A stretch of DNA of 64,000 nucleotides from Phalacrocorax aristotelis (GCF_949628215.1 NC_134311.1:14074582-14138581), one strand, 5' to 3'; shown: positions 48,093 to 62,441, counted from the stretch's first letter. Made by a program: numbers and translations. The notes: generated from the sequence alone by a model not told the origin.

Positions 48093-48303
48093 CTGTGTGT
48101 ATATATATAAAAATAATAAAATATCAACAAAATAATACACAAATAAATATATAAAATAATATATTATTAAATATAGAATACACATAATCTTTCATCTGTT
48201 AAATAATACATTATGTAATATGTATCATATTGATATATTAACATATTAAATTATAATAAAATTATAATAAAATATATATTATAGGTATATACAATGTATG
48301 GTA
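48093..48303. repeat. Very AT-rich low-complexity block
   Basis: About 210 bp made nearly only of A and T, with TATATA, AATAATA and ATTATAATAAAATTATAATA words and several short inverted repeats. It starts with a short (TG)n/(TA)n run. Confidence 0.9.
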
Positions 48304-51300
48304 TAAAAGCAGAAGTCCTCTCATTAATAAACCCTGTTTCCAAAAAGTTAACAGCAGCAAAAGTATCTTTGAGATTCTGATAATTATGGCTTTGGCTCAG
48401 AGGTCTTTTGCCCATATGCTGTTTAAGGCAGGACTCCTTTCACTCAGAACTGTATGTGGAAGGAGAGGGAGGGTAGGTTGTGCTTCCCAGCATCACTGCC
48501 ACAGACCTTTGCTGCAGAAAGCCCTGTCCAGCAGAGTGTAGAAGCAGCAGGGTTAGCAGAGCAAAGCCTGCAAACCTCGGGTCATCGGCGTGTGAGAGGA
48601 TTCCACTGCCCCTTTTCTTCTTTGCTTGTATTACCATACAGGCATGTACACTGATTTTGATGCCCGTAGTACCAGCTTTTATTGCCATCATCTTCCCCTA
48701 TGGGCAGCACAACCCACAAATTTGCTAGTTTGGTTATTCCAGAATCACTTTGGGAACCTCAGTGCCAAGCATGGCCGTGCTACTTCAAAGCAGTGATCCT
48801 GCAGGAAGATATTGTGGCAACTCTTATAGGCATTACTGAGAGCAGTAGTGTATCCCACAGTCTCCCAATACACATGCCTGGTTTTTCCCACGCTGGCTTG
48901 GAGAAGGCAGCAGAGCGGCAGGGACGTTCATTTCTCCATGTTGGCAAATCCTATATACCCTGTTTTGTACTATTCACCCTGTTTTGTTCCCCTGCGTGTC
49001 TTGAATAGGATTAACAGAGTTTTTCCTCAAGCTCTGGTGAACTTTACTAAGATACTCAGAAACTGCATCAGAAGTTTTAAATAGTCTTTCTCACTGGTGG
49101 TTCTCTTGGCATCATAACTTCTTGTCTTACTAGAGGCACTGACACTTTGTCAGTGACAGTTCTTGTTCTAAATCACCATAACAGTGTGTGACATATTAAC
49201 TTTCAAGCAACCTAGGGGTTTTATTTGCTGTCACAGATCTCTTTAAATATTGACCTCTTTAAAAATTAAACATTATGGGCAAACACCCCAGAATTGATGA
49301 TGCAGAGATTGCAAAATAAATTACTGTTTAAACCATGGAATGTGCAACATGACAATTCAGAGCAGCTGTCAGGGCCACCTCCTGCTACCCTCTGGAAAGT
49401 GCTCTTCACCAGCTGCAATATTGGTGCTAACAGTGGTTGCAGATGTATTTCACGAAGCATTATCGACAAATATGCATACTGATGAATTGCTTTAATGGCT
49501 CCGAATCAATCTCCTATTGCCTGTCCTCTGATCTGTGGAGCTATTACTTTGTGAAAACTGAAGTGTCATTGGTCATTTGGGCACAACAGAAATGAAAGTG
49601 TATGACTCAAGAGTTTTAAAGCTTCAGTAATGAGACTTATATGTCAGTTATCTCCTCTCCAGGTAAAAATTTCTTGGTCAGATCTTTGGTTGTTGAAATC
49701 ACTTTGGCATTTGTGTCTGTATTGCCTGAGGGAGCTTGCCCAGGTCCTGTTTGAAGTTCTTTGAGTCAAATACCTTGCCTGAAGAAGGGAGAACAAATTC
49801 TAAGCCATTACCACCCCCTGTCCGAGTTTTCATGCTGGATCTGTCTCCTTTTCACTACACTTGAAAAATAAGAGACAGCTGTTCTCTGGAAAGCCTCAGA
49901 AGAGTGTAAACAGCGCTATAGTTATATGGTATACACAAGTTATGTTTTACTTCAGCTCAGAAATAATCCTTTTGCAAGCAGGTTTACCTCTAATCCAGTA
50001 GGAGGGCTTTTAACAAGGGAAAAACTCTCAGGACCATACCCAGACTGTGCACTTATTGCAGGATGTACAACTGATGATCTGTCTTCAGAACAGAGTGAAA
50101 AAACATGCTTCTGTATTGCATTTTAGGTGAGACCAAGAGTGCAACTTTGAAGCAAACCTCCTGATTTTTCCCACATACCAGTCTGCAGAGAGGTCTTGAA
50201 GCATAATATTATCTGGATTACCTGCAGATAACCCTACCCAGGAAGATACGTCCTTGGAGTGCTCCAACCACTAAAGAGTTTTTCATTCATAGCTCAGACA
50301 AGAACAAGTCTGAAGTAAAACCTACTGAAATTAATACATTGTGGAGTACCCAGTCCTCAGCACCAATTGTTTTACTCTACAGATCCACTCCTACTGTGTT
50401 ACCCTACTTGTAAATATATGCATAGCCCGAATTAACTTCTGATATTCAGTTACTATCCATTAGGTTTTCAACTGGAGTGTCACCTTTGGTATGTGTTGAC
50501 TATTTAATAAATAAACTAACAAATGAAAAAAAAAACACAAAACAAAAGAAATTGTCTCTGGTTCAAAACAGAAATGTCACTTCTCTCTAATGCTTTTCTT
50601 CTGCTACTGCAAAGCATGCATGGGAAACACCAAGAACGAGGGCTTCCAGCCACAGGCAGGATTAAGGCTCAGATGATTTAGGTCATCTGTTACTTCATTG
50701 ACTTCAGTGGACAAAATAGCTAAGCAACCCAGATGAAGATCTAGACAAAAAGTGTTTTGCTATAAGCACTGACTGCAAATTCAAAAGTCAGGGATGGATT
50801 TTAATGACTACAATAAGGATACTACACCAGGACAAATAACAGGATCCACCCAGCCATTTTCTGCTCTTCATTCCAAGCCTCCTGTGAAGACCAGCTGGAA
50901 GGATTGCTGGTGCCAAGGTGAGAGCCACAGGAAACAACAGCTCCATCCCACACAGCTTCACAGAATATGAGCTAAAACCCTACACTTTAGGTGTCCTTTT
51001 GGGTGCTATATGTTTCTGTATGTATCCCTCCATTGATCCACATGTGTATATTCTCAGCTCAGGCAGTCTGAGAACATGCTGCCTCTTTTGCCCAAACTGC
51101 CCAAATTTCTTGCCTCAGAAGTTTATATTTGCTTCCTCCTGTTTAAGCAATCTTGCATTGATCTGCTTTAAGAACATGAGTAATACCTGACAATTTTAAG
51201 GTTTATGCCAGCCTGCTTTCTGGCTAGTGCTATTCCACTCAGCAGAAGCTGCTGGCTAGTTCTCCACCTAAAGATTCACATTTGTATCTTAAATTTCCAG

Positions 51301-54300
51301 ATCCTATTTCTAAATGAGGACTGATAGGCTGAAGAAGAAGCTACCTGGAAGAATCTCTTTCTGTTTGGGAAAGACATCACTCCTTGACGCCTGCAGTTAC
51401 TTAGATGCCTTCCCCATTCCCCATTCCATTCACCATTTTTCAAAGGTACTGCAGTTCTATCCATCTCCTGCATTTCCAGTGCTGCTAGGTCTTAGCATTT
51501 GAGAGAATTTCTTTCTTTTCCCATTGACCAAAGAATTGCAGACCTTCCTACCAAGTGCACCTGGAGGTAGGCAACATGGCTGCTATAAGGGGAATGTTGT
51601 TGAGTGTACATAATCTGGAATTCCACTGGTTGAATTTTAAAATCGAAGTGGAAGGTTACATTCATTTGAACTGACCTTAGAGGACCTACATATAAAAGAC
51701 ATAGGTTAATTCAGCTGTAGCTCTGTGCAGAATGGCATACAAACAGGATGGCTGCCCAAAGGGGAACTGCTGATCTAACTTTAGGTAACTGCTGAAAATT
51801 ATTTTCCTGAAAACATAACAATTCTAGAATAGACTTGTGCCCTTCCCAAGGGGATTAGCCCATATGCAAAGGATGCAAGATGACTGAAAAAAAAACCCAA
51901 CAACCCCCCAAATTGTTGCACAGGAACATGAAGCAGTTTAACCTGTAAAAACCCCAACTTTCCCAGAAACACAAGGCCTAGGATACAGTCTTGGGTTTAA
52001 TTTTCAGGAGACAGTTTTGACTCCCAGCCACCTCAGAGCAGACTGTCCTTGAGTCTGCTAGATATTGGATGAGGTACTAACAATTCTCCTGCCATCTTTG
52101 GTGGAAGTTAAAACCCAAGACAAGTTACAATAAAGCTAACAGGTAAATTTGCATCTTTAGCTAACGTTGCCTTTAATCCAATCTGAATATGCAATTTTGC
52201 AAGTATGATTGTGCAATTCAAGATACCTGCTCCACTTCCGTCCCGCTGTTTTTTAGCGAGTCACCACCTGCAATGTTTTCCACAACGCTTGTCACTGGGA
52301 CTAGCTTATACAGATGATTATAAACTTACATGTATGAAAAATATTTAAATTGTGTATGCAAAGCCTTTCTTTTCCCACTGCCTCTTAAAAAAGCTGATTC
52401 TCTTTCTTTGCCTACATCACTGCTGTCCGTACTTCAAGTTCAGAAAGACTTTAGTGAAGGACTAACAACCTCAGTGGAGCCACTCATGGTGGGCAAGTTA
52501 AACATCTCAGAAGCTGGCCAGCGGTTCAGCAATTTGTTTTTCTCTCTTTAAACCTATGAATATTTCCAGTCATCCCTGTATTTAAACTCAGGGATATGCT
52601 TACATTACTTAATTGAATTGGGACATTACACAGAAAAAAACTTTTTCTAAGCCTGACTTACCTACTGCTCTCTGCTGGTGCTACCAAAAAGTCAGGCTGA
52701 TCCTGTGACACCATGTGCACTCAGCATTTAAAAAAGGAAAGAACATAAACTCAGATCCTCATTCTTCCAGGTAAGGAAATCACTCAACTTGGGGATCTGT
52801 TTGGCAGAACTTACAATATATCAGATCTGATTGAAGATCTGGAAAGTGCTCAGTGTCTTGCTAGTGCCTTTAAAGGGGAAAGTCACTCAAGAGTAATACA
52901 ATGACGACTGCAGGTGCTTAATGAATGTGAATAAAAATGCAACAAACCAACTCACACAGCTAAGAAACACTTTTCTAAGGCACACAGCTGCACTGTTGGG
53001 CTGCCTGATGGTCAAATCTTAGAACACAAGCTTTCCTCCGCCTGAGTGTGTTTTTCACACACTGTCAAAAGATTTTTTGTTTTGGCTTGTGTGCTTTCAA
53101 AGACACAACAGAAATATTTACAAAGGCACTATTCATGTTGGTATTTAACTGTTGATTGACAACTCTTCTGCCTGCTGGTAACGCTTGCTGAATTGTAGCT
53201 TTGGCTGGAAGGAGGCGACAGTGAAATGGAACACCTCTTCCTCAATCCCAAATATCTGCAAATCTAAAGGAAAGGACCTTTTGTTGAAAAAGTACAGAGT
53301 TTCTGAAAGTCAGGCAAGAAAGGAAAATGATTCTTCTTCAGTTCTTTCCTTATGCTTATTGCTACAGAGTCCAACTCTGACCCCTGAACTCAGGATAGAT
53401 GTTTCTACCATCCTCATAAGCATGCCATCTGACAAGAGGTTGTTAGCTTCTGTCAGGTGTTTTGTTTTCTCCTGCATCAGTCCAATAAAAGAAGGACAAA
53501 GTTAAAAATGCTGGCTGTTCTTATGTTTAAAATATATATGGTAGAAAAAAAGAAAAGTTGAAGGAGCAGACCTTGTTATGTAATGAGACCTTGTTTTCTG
53601 TACAAGTCACTGGAACCTTCACCTTTTCAAGGCATGAGTTAAAAACTGGAGGAGGCATGTATTTTCGGTTTCACCTCTTTTAATAAAAAGTGATTTCGAT
53701 ATTTTTAAGCAGCATTTACACACAATTGTCTACTAAAAGAAATTCAGCAAAGATTCCATAGAACTGCTGACCCTTTTACCTTTTTCTAATATTTTGAGCT
53801 TTCATTTTTATATCTCCCCTTTTAAAACACTTAGTTGAGTATTGCAAGAAAAACATGCTGGACTTTGTCTTTCAAATACACTGAAACATCTTGGCATTTG
53901 CATTGGTCAAGATACTTAGTAGAGTTTCCATTTCAGAGGTGGGTTTCCTGTATGCTCATACAGCAAGTGAGACAGAATCAGCCCTAATGCTCTACAATAT
54001 AGGCATATACCAGGAATAAGGGGTCTACATCTACATTAGCATTTGAATTGTCTCTCCAGTATGATAAAGATTTATGTAATTTAATGTTTCAGAATATTCT
54101 GACATGTCAAACAAATGTGAAATAATTGAATCAACAGAAACACAAGATGGTTATTTTTAAAATGAGAAAAAGACAATAAAAAGAGAAGAAAAGCATCAAA
54201 AAGAGAATACTATGCTATTCATAATTGCACATTTCCTATCCAGCATTTTGACAAAATTTTGAGTGAGATTTTGTTCTCTGGGTGACCAGTACTTTTGTCA

Positions 54301-57300
54301 CACTCCTAAACTCTGAAAGAGTCACCTTTGTCTCAAGAATTCTCATCTATTCAGGTATTCCTCCATTACTTGATACAGAACAGACTTTCTGCTCTTCACA
54401 TTCTTTTAAACTTCAAAACACATTAGAGAGAAGACGACTGTAGAAGTCAGGCAGAGGAGCCTCACGCCAGCTTTTCACGCAGTCTATCCTAATAAAGGAG
54501 GTGTTTTGTTCCATTACTTTCACTTACTTGAAACATCAGAAGTACACTGCCAAATTCAGTACAAGAGCCTTAAAAATTCATAGGAAACTACACAAAATGG
54601 CTTCAGAAATGCATACCTGTTTTATCAGCATAACATGGGCGCTGTCACAAGCATTAGAGTATTTTAAATAGACCTGCTCTGTGGTGCTTTCACCCCAGCA
54701 GTAGCTGTGGTCAGGTGAGCTGTCTTAGAACTTCATCTAAACCCTCATAGTCTCTTTTTGCCAGTAAAATTGTTCCTCTCTTCCCCATGTCTATCCCAGT
54801 TCTGCTTCTAGAACTGCCTAAAAGTTTGATCCATGTTACTCTTCTGGACAGCTTTTTTCACCTGCGTCGCTGGAGAGATACACACGCTGTGTGTAGGCAT
54901 AAACCACCAGCTGATCTGAATGACTTTGATTTGTTATTATGTGTGTTTATTCTCTGCCATGCACAATGTTAAGTATTACCCCAAAGAGAAAACGGGGTGG
55001 AAAAATACTCCAGTGCCTCATCCAGGAGCAGTGAGCGCCATTCTTCAGAACACCACAACCTCTCTTAGCTTTAAGCAAATTATTCTTTTTACTTTGCCTA
55101 AGGTTTTTGTCTCAGAAACTGTGTAGTAATAGTTCCTTTCCCCAAAAACTTCTCCTGTTTTTATCTTCAGACACTGTAAGTTCCTGGTGCAGGAAACTTT
55201 TTGCTGTGTCTTTGACTGTAACCAGAATGAGAAATCTCTGTCTCATCTTCAACTTTCTGTGCACTCTGTTGGAATGACAGTAACATAAGTGCTAAAAATA
55301 TTTGGCCAGTTCTGTTGAGGCCATTCAAACGAATATTACTTTTGGCTTTTTCTCATTGTGCAAGATGGTAGTTTTAAATACGTTATTGCTAAATTAGCTT
55401 AACAGTTCCTGAATAAACACAGCTAGTTACCATCTAAACGGCTAAAACACCATTTTTCATGAGGTGCCTGGCTAGGGGGAATTTCCAATAAGAACTGATG
55501 TAATACTTCTGCTTGTGAAACAGACAGGCAGTGTCACCTGTGTCATCCCTGGGCTGCACTACAAAGGCATATCTTTATGTCAACAGGTCGATATGACCTG
55601 TCCTCATCATTGATGCAAAAGTACTGGCAAGTTTGGAGAACTACAGTTGGCAAAGTTAGAAGTTAGCTTTGTGACTTTCACTTGGGATCAGATGATGGGA
55701 ACAGACAGATCAGTTTAGACAAGCAAAGGAAAAGAAAAACAAATTTAAAATGGACAATGTTTTTGACATATCCTCTACATCTAGAGAAAAGCAAAAACTA
55801 ATACACATTCTGACTGAAGGCCAAATGCTGAGCCTTGGCTGCATATGCTTGGCTCTTACCGTAATCAGCAGGAACTCTATGTGAGTGTATCGAAGGTCAG
55901 AACTGAACATTAATTTGAGCTTGGATCAGAATAACCACGTGATTTCACCAGCTCCACCTAGGTGTAATAAAGTAGAACTTAAACCATCATATCACTGATT
56001 AATGTGCTTCATGTTTAACATACAGAACTTTATTTAAATAAACAGCAGTCCAAGGAAATGAAAGTTGATGTAAACAAAATGAATGCCTTGCTGTACAACA
56101 TGTAATAAACCCAGCCATTTATCAGCGTATACCTTAATTATTCTGAGTGCATCAGTAAATCTGAAGGAATAAGAGACATGCTAAGAAACCAGACATTGAA
56201 GCTGCAGAAGATAAAACAACTGCTGGGTGGATTTAATTCAAACATGTCACCTCAACTACAGTGTGCAAGTTTAAAGTACAGCAAGCAATCTTTATCCATA
56301 AGTGTAGGTGAGAACTGGACGCTTCTAGTTGGATCTAAGAGAAAAGCACACAAACTGTTCTCCAGTCCTTCTGCCACTGGAGAGAGGAGTATTTTCCCTT
56401 TTGAGAACCCTACTGCCTTGAATTAGCTTTGCATCGTCTGTTTCATCTGTGCCCACCAAGGCGTCAGACTCAATTAATCTTCTCCTTCCAGAACACAGTT
56501 TTCATTCCACCCTTTGTCCTGGCTGTCCCTTAGGAAGATGACTATAAGAAGCACAGGCTCTGACTGACATACAACATGAGTTAAACCCCCATGCTGTCTA
56601 CTCTTAGCAATGCAAAGCCTCAAGCATAGGGCAGTTCTTACTCCATTCCAGCAGAAGCCATGCAGGACACCTGCTCTAGCTTTACAGAAGTGCATCCTAT
56701 GAAGGTAGCCAGGCAGGAACTGCCATTTAAATTCAGTTCTTGAATAAATAATTCCTATTTCCTTGCTTACAAATGGGCATATATACAAGCTGTACATACA
56801 GCTATAGATACAGTGGTTAGAGTTTGTTGGTTTATATACACATAGATACAGCCGGTTGCGTGCAACGATCTGTTCTAAACTGGCACATCTCTCATTGTAA
56901 TTATTTTTATTAAAAAACCTGTTTTGGCAAAGAATCTTCCTCATCCATTTGGGATGCACTATTCTATTTACATTCTTAGAACATGAAAAATTACCCCCCC
57001 TGTCCCGAACCCTTCCAATTTGCTTTCCTGTGAGTATTCAGTTTAGCTGAGTTTATATATTTAGAAAGTAGAAAATTAGTACAGCCAAGGAAAGTACAAA
57101 ATGTTAAATAAATCTGAAGTGTTTGCATATTATGAACCAATTTTTAAGTTTCGGTCTTCCCAAGTGGAGATGGTGTATTATGGTGTGACATAATTATGTG
57201 CTCTATTTTGAACTGTGTTATGATTTAAAATATTTTACTACTAAAGGAGAAGCACTCAGATCTTAAACAAGCCATGCTTAGAGTAAGAGCCAGAAGTAAT

Positions 57301-60300
57301 AAAACTGTCTTCCAACTGCTACTATGCAGCATACCAGCAAAGCCTTTCCTGTTGGCTGCTAGGGTTTGTGTTACATTTAACCTTGAGCTGTTCTGGGAAT
57401 GTGGGGTGTGGTTCCACTTCCCTACTCCATCATGGTCACACCAGTGTGATGATACATCATCAACATGTCACAGCAATGAAGTCTACCAGGGCTCCCCCAG
57501 AAGGTACTAAGCATGTTGTATTTCAAAAGCAGATCTGGCTCTTGAATTCTGTCTCGTTGCTTCCCCTAGCCCTGCACAACCTTTGAGCCTCTTAAGCATT
57601 AAAAAGACTCCTAAGAAAAGGTTTTGCAGATTATGGTGGCTCTTCATTCTGAAATGACAATTTCTTTGTTATTTCAATATCCTCCCCCTTCAATGCCCCA
57701 ACTGTAACCGCAGCATGCTATCTTGACTTTGACTTAAAGCAGGAAGCCTTAATGCTAGCAAATATGAGGTGCCTAAGGAAACAGATACCTCTAATGTACA
57801 GAGACCTGTTAGCCTCCATATAACCACCACAGACTAAAATGGAGGGAGGCAAGACAGAGAATGCTGTCAATTTAGTACATTCATTTAGCATATTCAAGCC
57901 CTGAAATAAAATATAGTTTGAAGATGTTTGAAAATAATATGGTGGAAGAGTGGAATAAAAATCTATACATCTTCCACACTAGATGTGTTGCTTTCCCTAT
58001 CCATTTAAACCATCCAATCTGCTTTGTCAGAGCTTCTCCATGTAATCAAATTCCTTACCCTGGCTGTAGCCCATGATGCATGTAAAATAAGATGAGGCAG
58101 GGAAGAAACAAGGATAGAAAGGCAGGAGGAAAAAGGAGAGGATACAAGATGAGAAGAGGAAAAAAGGAGGAAGTAAGAACAGGTTGTGAGCTAGTACTAT
58201 ATTCCCATAGAACCAGGCTAGTGAAAAATAAGGTACAAACCACATCAAGACTGTGCTTTAAAATGCCTGGCTTGTTTTCACTGCTTTTACTCCAGTCAGA
58301 TATTACTGGTCAGCATCCGGCAAAGAAAACACCATCCTAACCTGAGAAAACCTTCATCCATGCTGAAAAATACAGCTGCAGACCAACCAATGTTCTTCAG
58401 TGAGTAATAACGCTGCTTAGCGGAGTAAGGCAAAAAGTAGAAAAAAGAAAGTATCTAATCAGAAATGTAGGGGAAAAAATGTGTCTGTGTGGAAAAAGGT
58501 AATTTCTGAGTTGAAAACTAACCAGGAAAGAGGCTTGAAGTAGTGGAAAACAGTAAACAAATTCCTGTAAGATGAACTAATATTGTGCCCTGCAATGAAA
58601 AGTAATTGGAAAGTAAAGAAAACAAGGGGTTTAGTGCCAAAACATGAAACCATCACGAAGCCTGATATTCCAGCTAGCCCAGGCACTTCTGGTGCTAGGC
58701 ACCTCTTGGGAGAACAGTCTGTCTCCTGTTCAACCATGAAGAGGTCACAGGAATTTAGAAATGATAGCTGCTTGTGCTGAAGGGGACCTAACAGGTATAA
58801 AGAACATTACCGCATGGGTGATGCCCTTTCCAACCCCACAACTGAAAAACTGACCATTACATCATTAGGATAGAGAACACGACCACTGAATCCAGTTCTG
58901 CTTTCTGTGGGAGTCAATGGTAATACTCAAGATTTATTACAAAAGCACTTATCTGAAAAGCTTTTCTGAACTTAGCCATTGTCTTATTTTGCAAATCACA
59001 TTTTATTGCCTTTTTTTCTGGGGGTATTACCCTTTGATAAAAGAATCCCAACTCCATCAGGAACCTTCCTGTAAATCAGTGGACTGCCATCTTAGACATA
59101 AATTTCTGCTGAGTTGAAGTCATATGTGCTCATTGTCTCCATGCAGGAAAAGGTGGTATGTGCCTGAAACTTGTCCATCCTTCCTAGTTGTACTAGCTGG
59201 TCTAATGATACTTGTGGAAAGAAGTAATGTTTTATTTTGTATAGGTCTCTGGGGCATTATTCTTACTAATTTATGAATTATAAAAATTAGTAACAAGGCC
59301 CACCGTGTCGCAAAGGCCTCCCCATCGTGATTGTCTGTAAGTCGGTTAACTTCCTTGTGCCTCATCCGGAAATGCACTGCCCAAGGATGAGTGCATGGAA
59401 ACTACTGACAAATCCGAACAAGCCAGTGGTAACCTGAGAAGTTACCTGAGAAACAACCTGAGAAGGCAGCTGGCCTGTGAGGTCCTGTGTCAATACACAG
59501 GTAGCTGGGAAAGAATCTGTGCTTAGGAGAAATGCCAACAGACATGCAGCATCCCGAAAGCATTTAAGAGGCCAGTATACCCCAGAACAGTGGTCCAGTG
59601 AGTGTGCTGCAGCAGATCTCTATTAATCAGCAAAAAAGAACAAGTCCAGATATACCCATGATTCATTCAAATCAGATGGATTACTGGCTCCTATGACCCA
59701 TGATATCCCCACCCTTGTAGACAAGGCCATGTACTTTGGCCCCTAATAGGAACTTCATGTACTTACTAAACAAAAATAAGTCTCTTCTCAGCACTCTTAA
59801 TGCTTGGTAGGAGATATTTGCATCACAATAACATGGGTAGCAATAACATTGAAAAATCAGTACTGCTTTTAACTGCTATGTCCTTGCCCTTTCACCAATC
59901 AATAATTCGAGATTTTTCTAAAGGAATGTTTTCCCCAGAGTCCTCAAGGGGTTCTTACATGTGGACATCATATGTGATCTTAGGAAGCAAAGACTGTGAG
60001 TTGTCTGAAGACTTCTATAAAAAATTAATTTGAGATCTTATTTGTGTAGGCAACTCTGGTCTTAGAACCTCATGATTACTGCCAGTAGGACTGCTGTGTC
60101 CAAAGTTGTAATCTTTCCTTCTTTGCTGCATGGTTCCTCATGCACAACTATTTAAATTCTGTTTATTTGAACATGGGATGACTTCAGTGAACCCAGAGCA
60201 TGGGGTAGTATGTAGGTGTATCTGTGTGCTCACTTAATGTGCTGCTGTTTTTCATTAGCGCCATGAGAAAGAGCACGCTTGAGCTTCTTCAGGCCACTGT

Positions 60301-60492
60301 GTTTCTTTAACAAGATTAGAGCATCTGTGTAGAGGGTTAAAGCAATCAATAATATTTCCAAGTTGTCATGTCAGTGAGTAGACCTGGTACAACACCAAAA
60401 TGTTTTCATTCTTCCCATCCTGAATCTGAATGAGGTAGCTGACAGTTGAAGTGGTTGCTGCTTCACTGTATATTGGATGTTGTCTGACCACC
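48304..60492. other. Gene-poor intergenic DNA left of the ERV
   Basis: AT-rich sequence with scattered short open frames. The longest (56474-56959, minus, 161 codons) shows no domain. A purine-rich stretch lies at 58090-58175 and a small CpG-bearing patch at 59290-59375. No gene was recognised. Confidence 0.45.
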
Positions 60493-61094
60493 TGTCATGG
60501 TTTAACACCAGCCAGCAACTAAGCCTCACAAAGCTGCTCACTCACTCCCCTCACAGTGGGATGGGGGAGAGAATTGGAAAGGTAAAAGTGAGAAAACTCG
60601 TGGGTTGAGATAAAGACAGGTTAATAGGTAAAGCAAAAGCTGCATGCGCAAGCAAAGAAGAGCAAGGTGTTCATTCACTGCTTCCTATGGGCAGGCAGGC
60701 ATTCAGCCATCTCCAGGAAAGCAGGGCTCCATCACCCATAATGGTTACTTGAGAAGACAAACACCATCACTTCAAATGTCCTCCCCTTCCTTCTTCTTCC
60801 CCCAGCTTTATACACTGACCATGATGTCGTATGGTGTGGGATATCCCTGTGGTCAGTTGGGGTCAGCTGTCCCAGCCGTGTCCTCTCCTGACTCCTTGTG
60901 CACCCCAGCCTGCTCACTGGGTGAGAAGCAGAAAAGGCCTTGACTCTGTGTAAGCCCTGCTCAGCAGGAGGTAAAACATCCCTGTATAATGAACACCATT
61001 TTCAGCGCAAATCCAGAATATAGCCCCGTACTAGCTACTGCGAAGAAAATGAATTCTATCCCAGAGTTAAAGAATTTGTTACAAAACCAGTACA
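60493..61094 (-). repeat. 3' LTR of the ERVK-like element (602 bp)
   Basis: On the minus strand it begins TGTACTGGTTTTGT and ends AACCATGACA (TG...CA). A TATAAA box lies at 60812-60807. This copy is longer than the 5' LTR. Confidence 0.85.
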
Positions 61095-61107
61095 TTCTCC
61101 ACCCCTT
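61095..61107 (-). other. Polypurine tract of the ERVK-like element
   Basis: The minus strand reads AAGGGGTGGAGAA directly before the TGTACTGG start of the 3' LTR, the position required for plus-strand priming. One T interrupts the purines. Confidence 0.7.
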
Positions 61108-61599
61108 ATTCCATACTATTTATGTTATGCTCAGGTCCCACACTATCCAATAGAGCCTCATTAACCACCACCCTTCTTCCCATGCTTTGATAAAATACAC
61201 AGGTATCATTCCCTTATTCTGTGGACCACCCTTATAAAATGTCCATAAATGTCCACAAAACATCCACTGAGTTCCTTTAGCCCATGACTTTGGGCTCCAT
61301 GTGTTATGGTGGTCAGTGAGGACAGGAGAGGTTGTGTGTTGCGTGGAGTTACTGGGCACCAAAACCAGCTCAGGTCGGGTCACTGCTGGACTTGCACTGC
61401 ATCTTGTAAGGCTTGTCCTCCATTGGTTAGGGTGTTTCCTGCTATAGTAATTACTATAACATTCAACTCAGATCACAGGTTACAGTTTAAAGGTAGGATC
61501 ATTACAACCTCCAGCCCTGGTTCCTTTGGACCAGGCCATTGGGTTTAACATTACAGTGAACTCCTTCCCTTGCCCCTGCTCTGGCTTGGACCCATCCGC

Positions 61600-62098
61600 A
61601 GGCTGCAGTCCCTTAGGCGTGTACCTGCTCCAGGTGCAGCCTTATGTATGAGCCACAGTCTCTCCAGGGGTTCACCTGCTGTGGCATAGACTTATCCACA
61701 GCCACAATCACTTCGAGGTGCACCTGTTCCAATGTGGCCTTTTCCATGGGCCTTCAGAGATACACCTGCTCCAGCATGGCCTTACCAACAGCCACAGTCC
61801 GTTCAGAAATGAACCTCCTCCAACATGGCCTTACCCATGGCTGCCGTCCCTCCAGGGATGTGCCTGCTTTGTTGAGGGCTTATCCATGGCCACACACTTT
61901 GAGGAGCTCCAGCATGACTTCATACACAGTCACTGGTGTTTCAAAGTGTACCTGCTGCAGCACAGACATAACCACAGCCACAGAATCTTTGAGATACACC
62001 TGCTCTGGTGTGGGCTTGTCCACGGCCACAGACAATTTGGGGTGTCCTGCTCCCACATGGACTCACCCACAGGTCACAGTCCCTTTGGCTCAAGTTCA
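61600..62098 (-). repeat. Diverged minisatellite, unit about 48 bp, about ten copies, inside the ERV
   Basis: On the plus strand each unit follows the pattern CACCTGCTCCAGCATGG, CCTTATCCACAGCCACAG, TCCCTTCAGAGG. Clear copies begin near 61620, 61671, 61718, 61759, 61808, 61860, 61948 and 61996. Units differ at many positions, so the array is old. Confidence 0.85.
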
Positions 62099-62417
62099 GC
62101 CTGGAGTTCCAGCCTGTCCAGTGCAGCGGCACAGAAACAGCAGTGATGCCCTGGCCATCTGCCAGCCCAGGCGCCTGGCCATTGCTGTTAATAAAATGTT
62201 CCCAGGCACAGCAGAGTAAGATGATAAGCAGTACTGCACTATAGCTAGCAGCAAAAGCAAAAAGCAGCCACTAATGAGCACTACCTTCTAATATAATGTA
62301 AGGCAAACAAGCCCCATGACAAGCACAGAAAATTATTAATAGCTAAACAGCAATAACAGCTATAAATTTGATCTAGCACATTCCAGTCAAATCTGCTGTT
62401 ATTTCAAACCCTATGAG

Positions 62418-62433
62418 CCCATGTTGGGCGCCA
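62418..62433 (-). other. Primer binding site, tRNA-Lys type
   Basis: The minus strand reads TGGCGCCCAACATGGG. It differs by one base from the TGGCGCCCAACGTGGG primer site complementary to tRNA-Lys(1,2), which is typical of class II retroviral elements. Confidence 0.85.
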
Positions 62434-62441
62434 GAAAGGGT

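Noticed and set aside
56474-56959. 161-codon minus-strand frame, longest in the right half
   Set aside because: No family resemblance, no promoter features, and a scattered composition typical of chance.
33421-60492. Search for CDO1, ATG12 or FEM1C exons expected near TMED7
   Set aside because: None of the translated segments showed their motifs, such as the cysteine dioxygenase metal-binding region.
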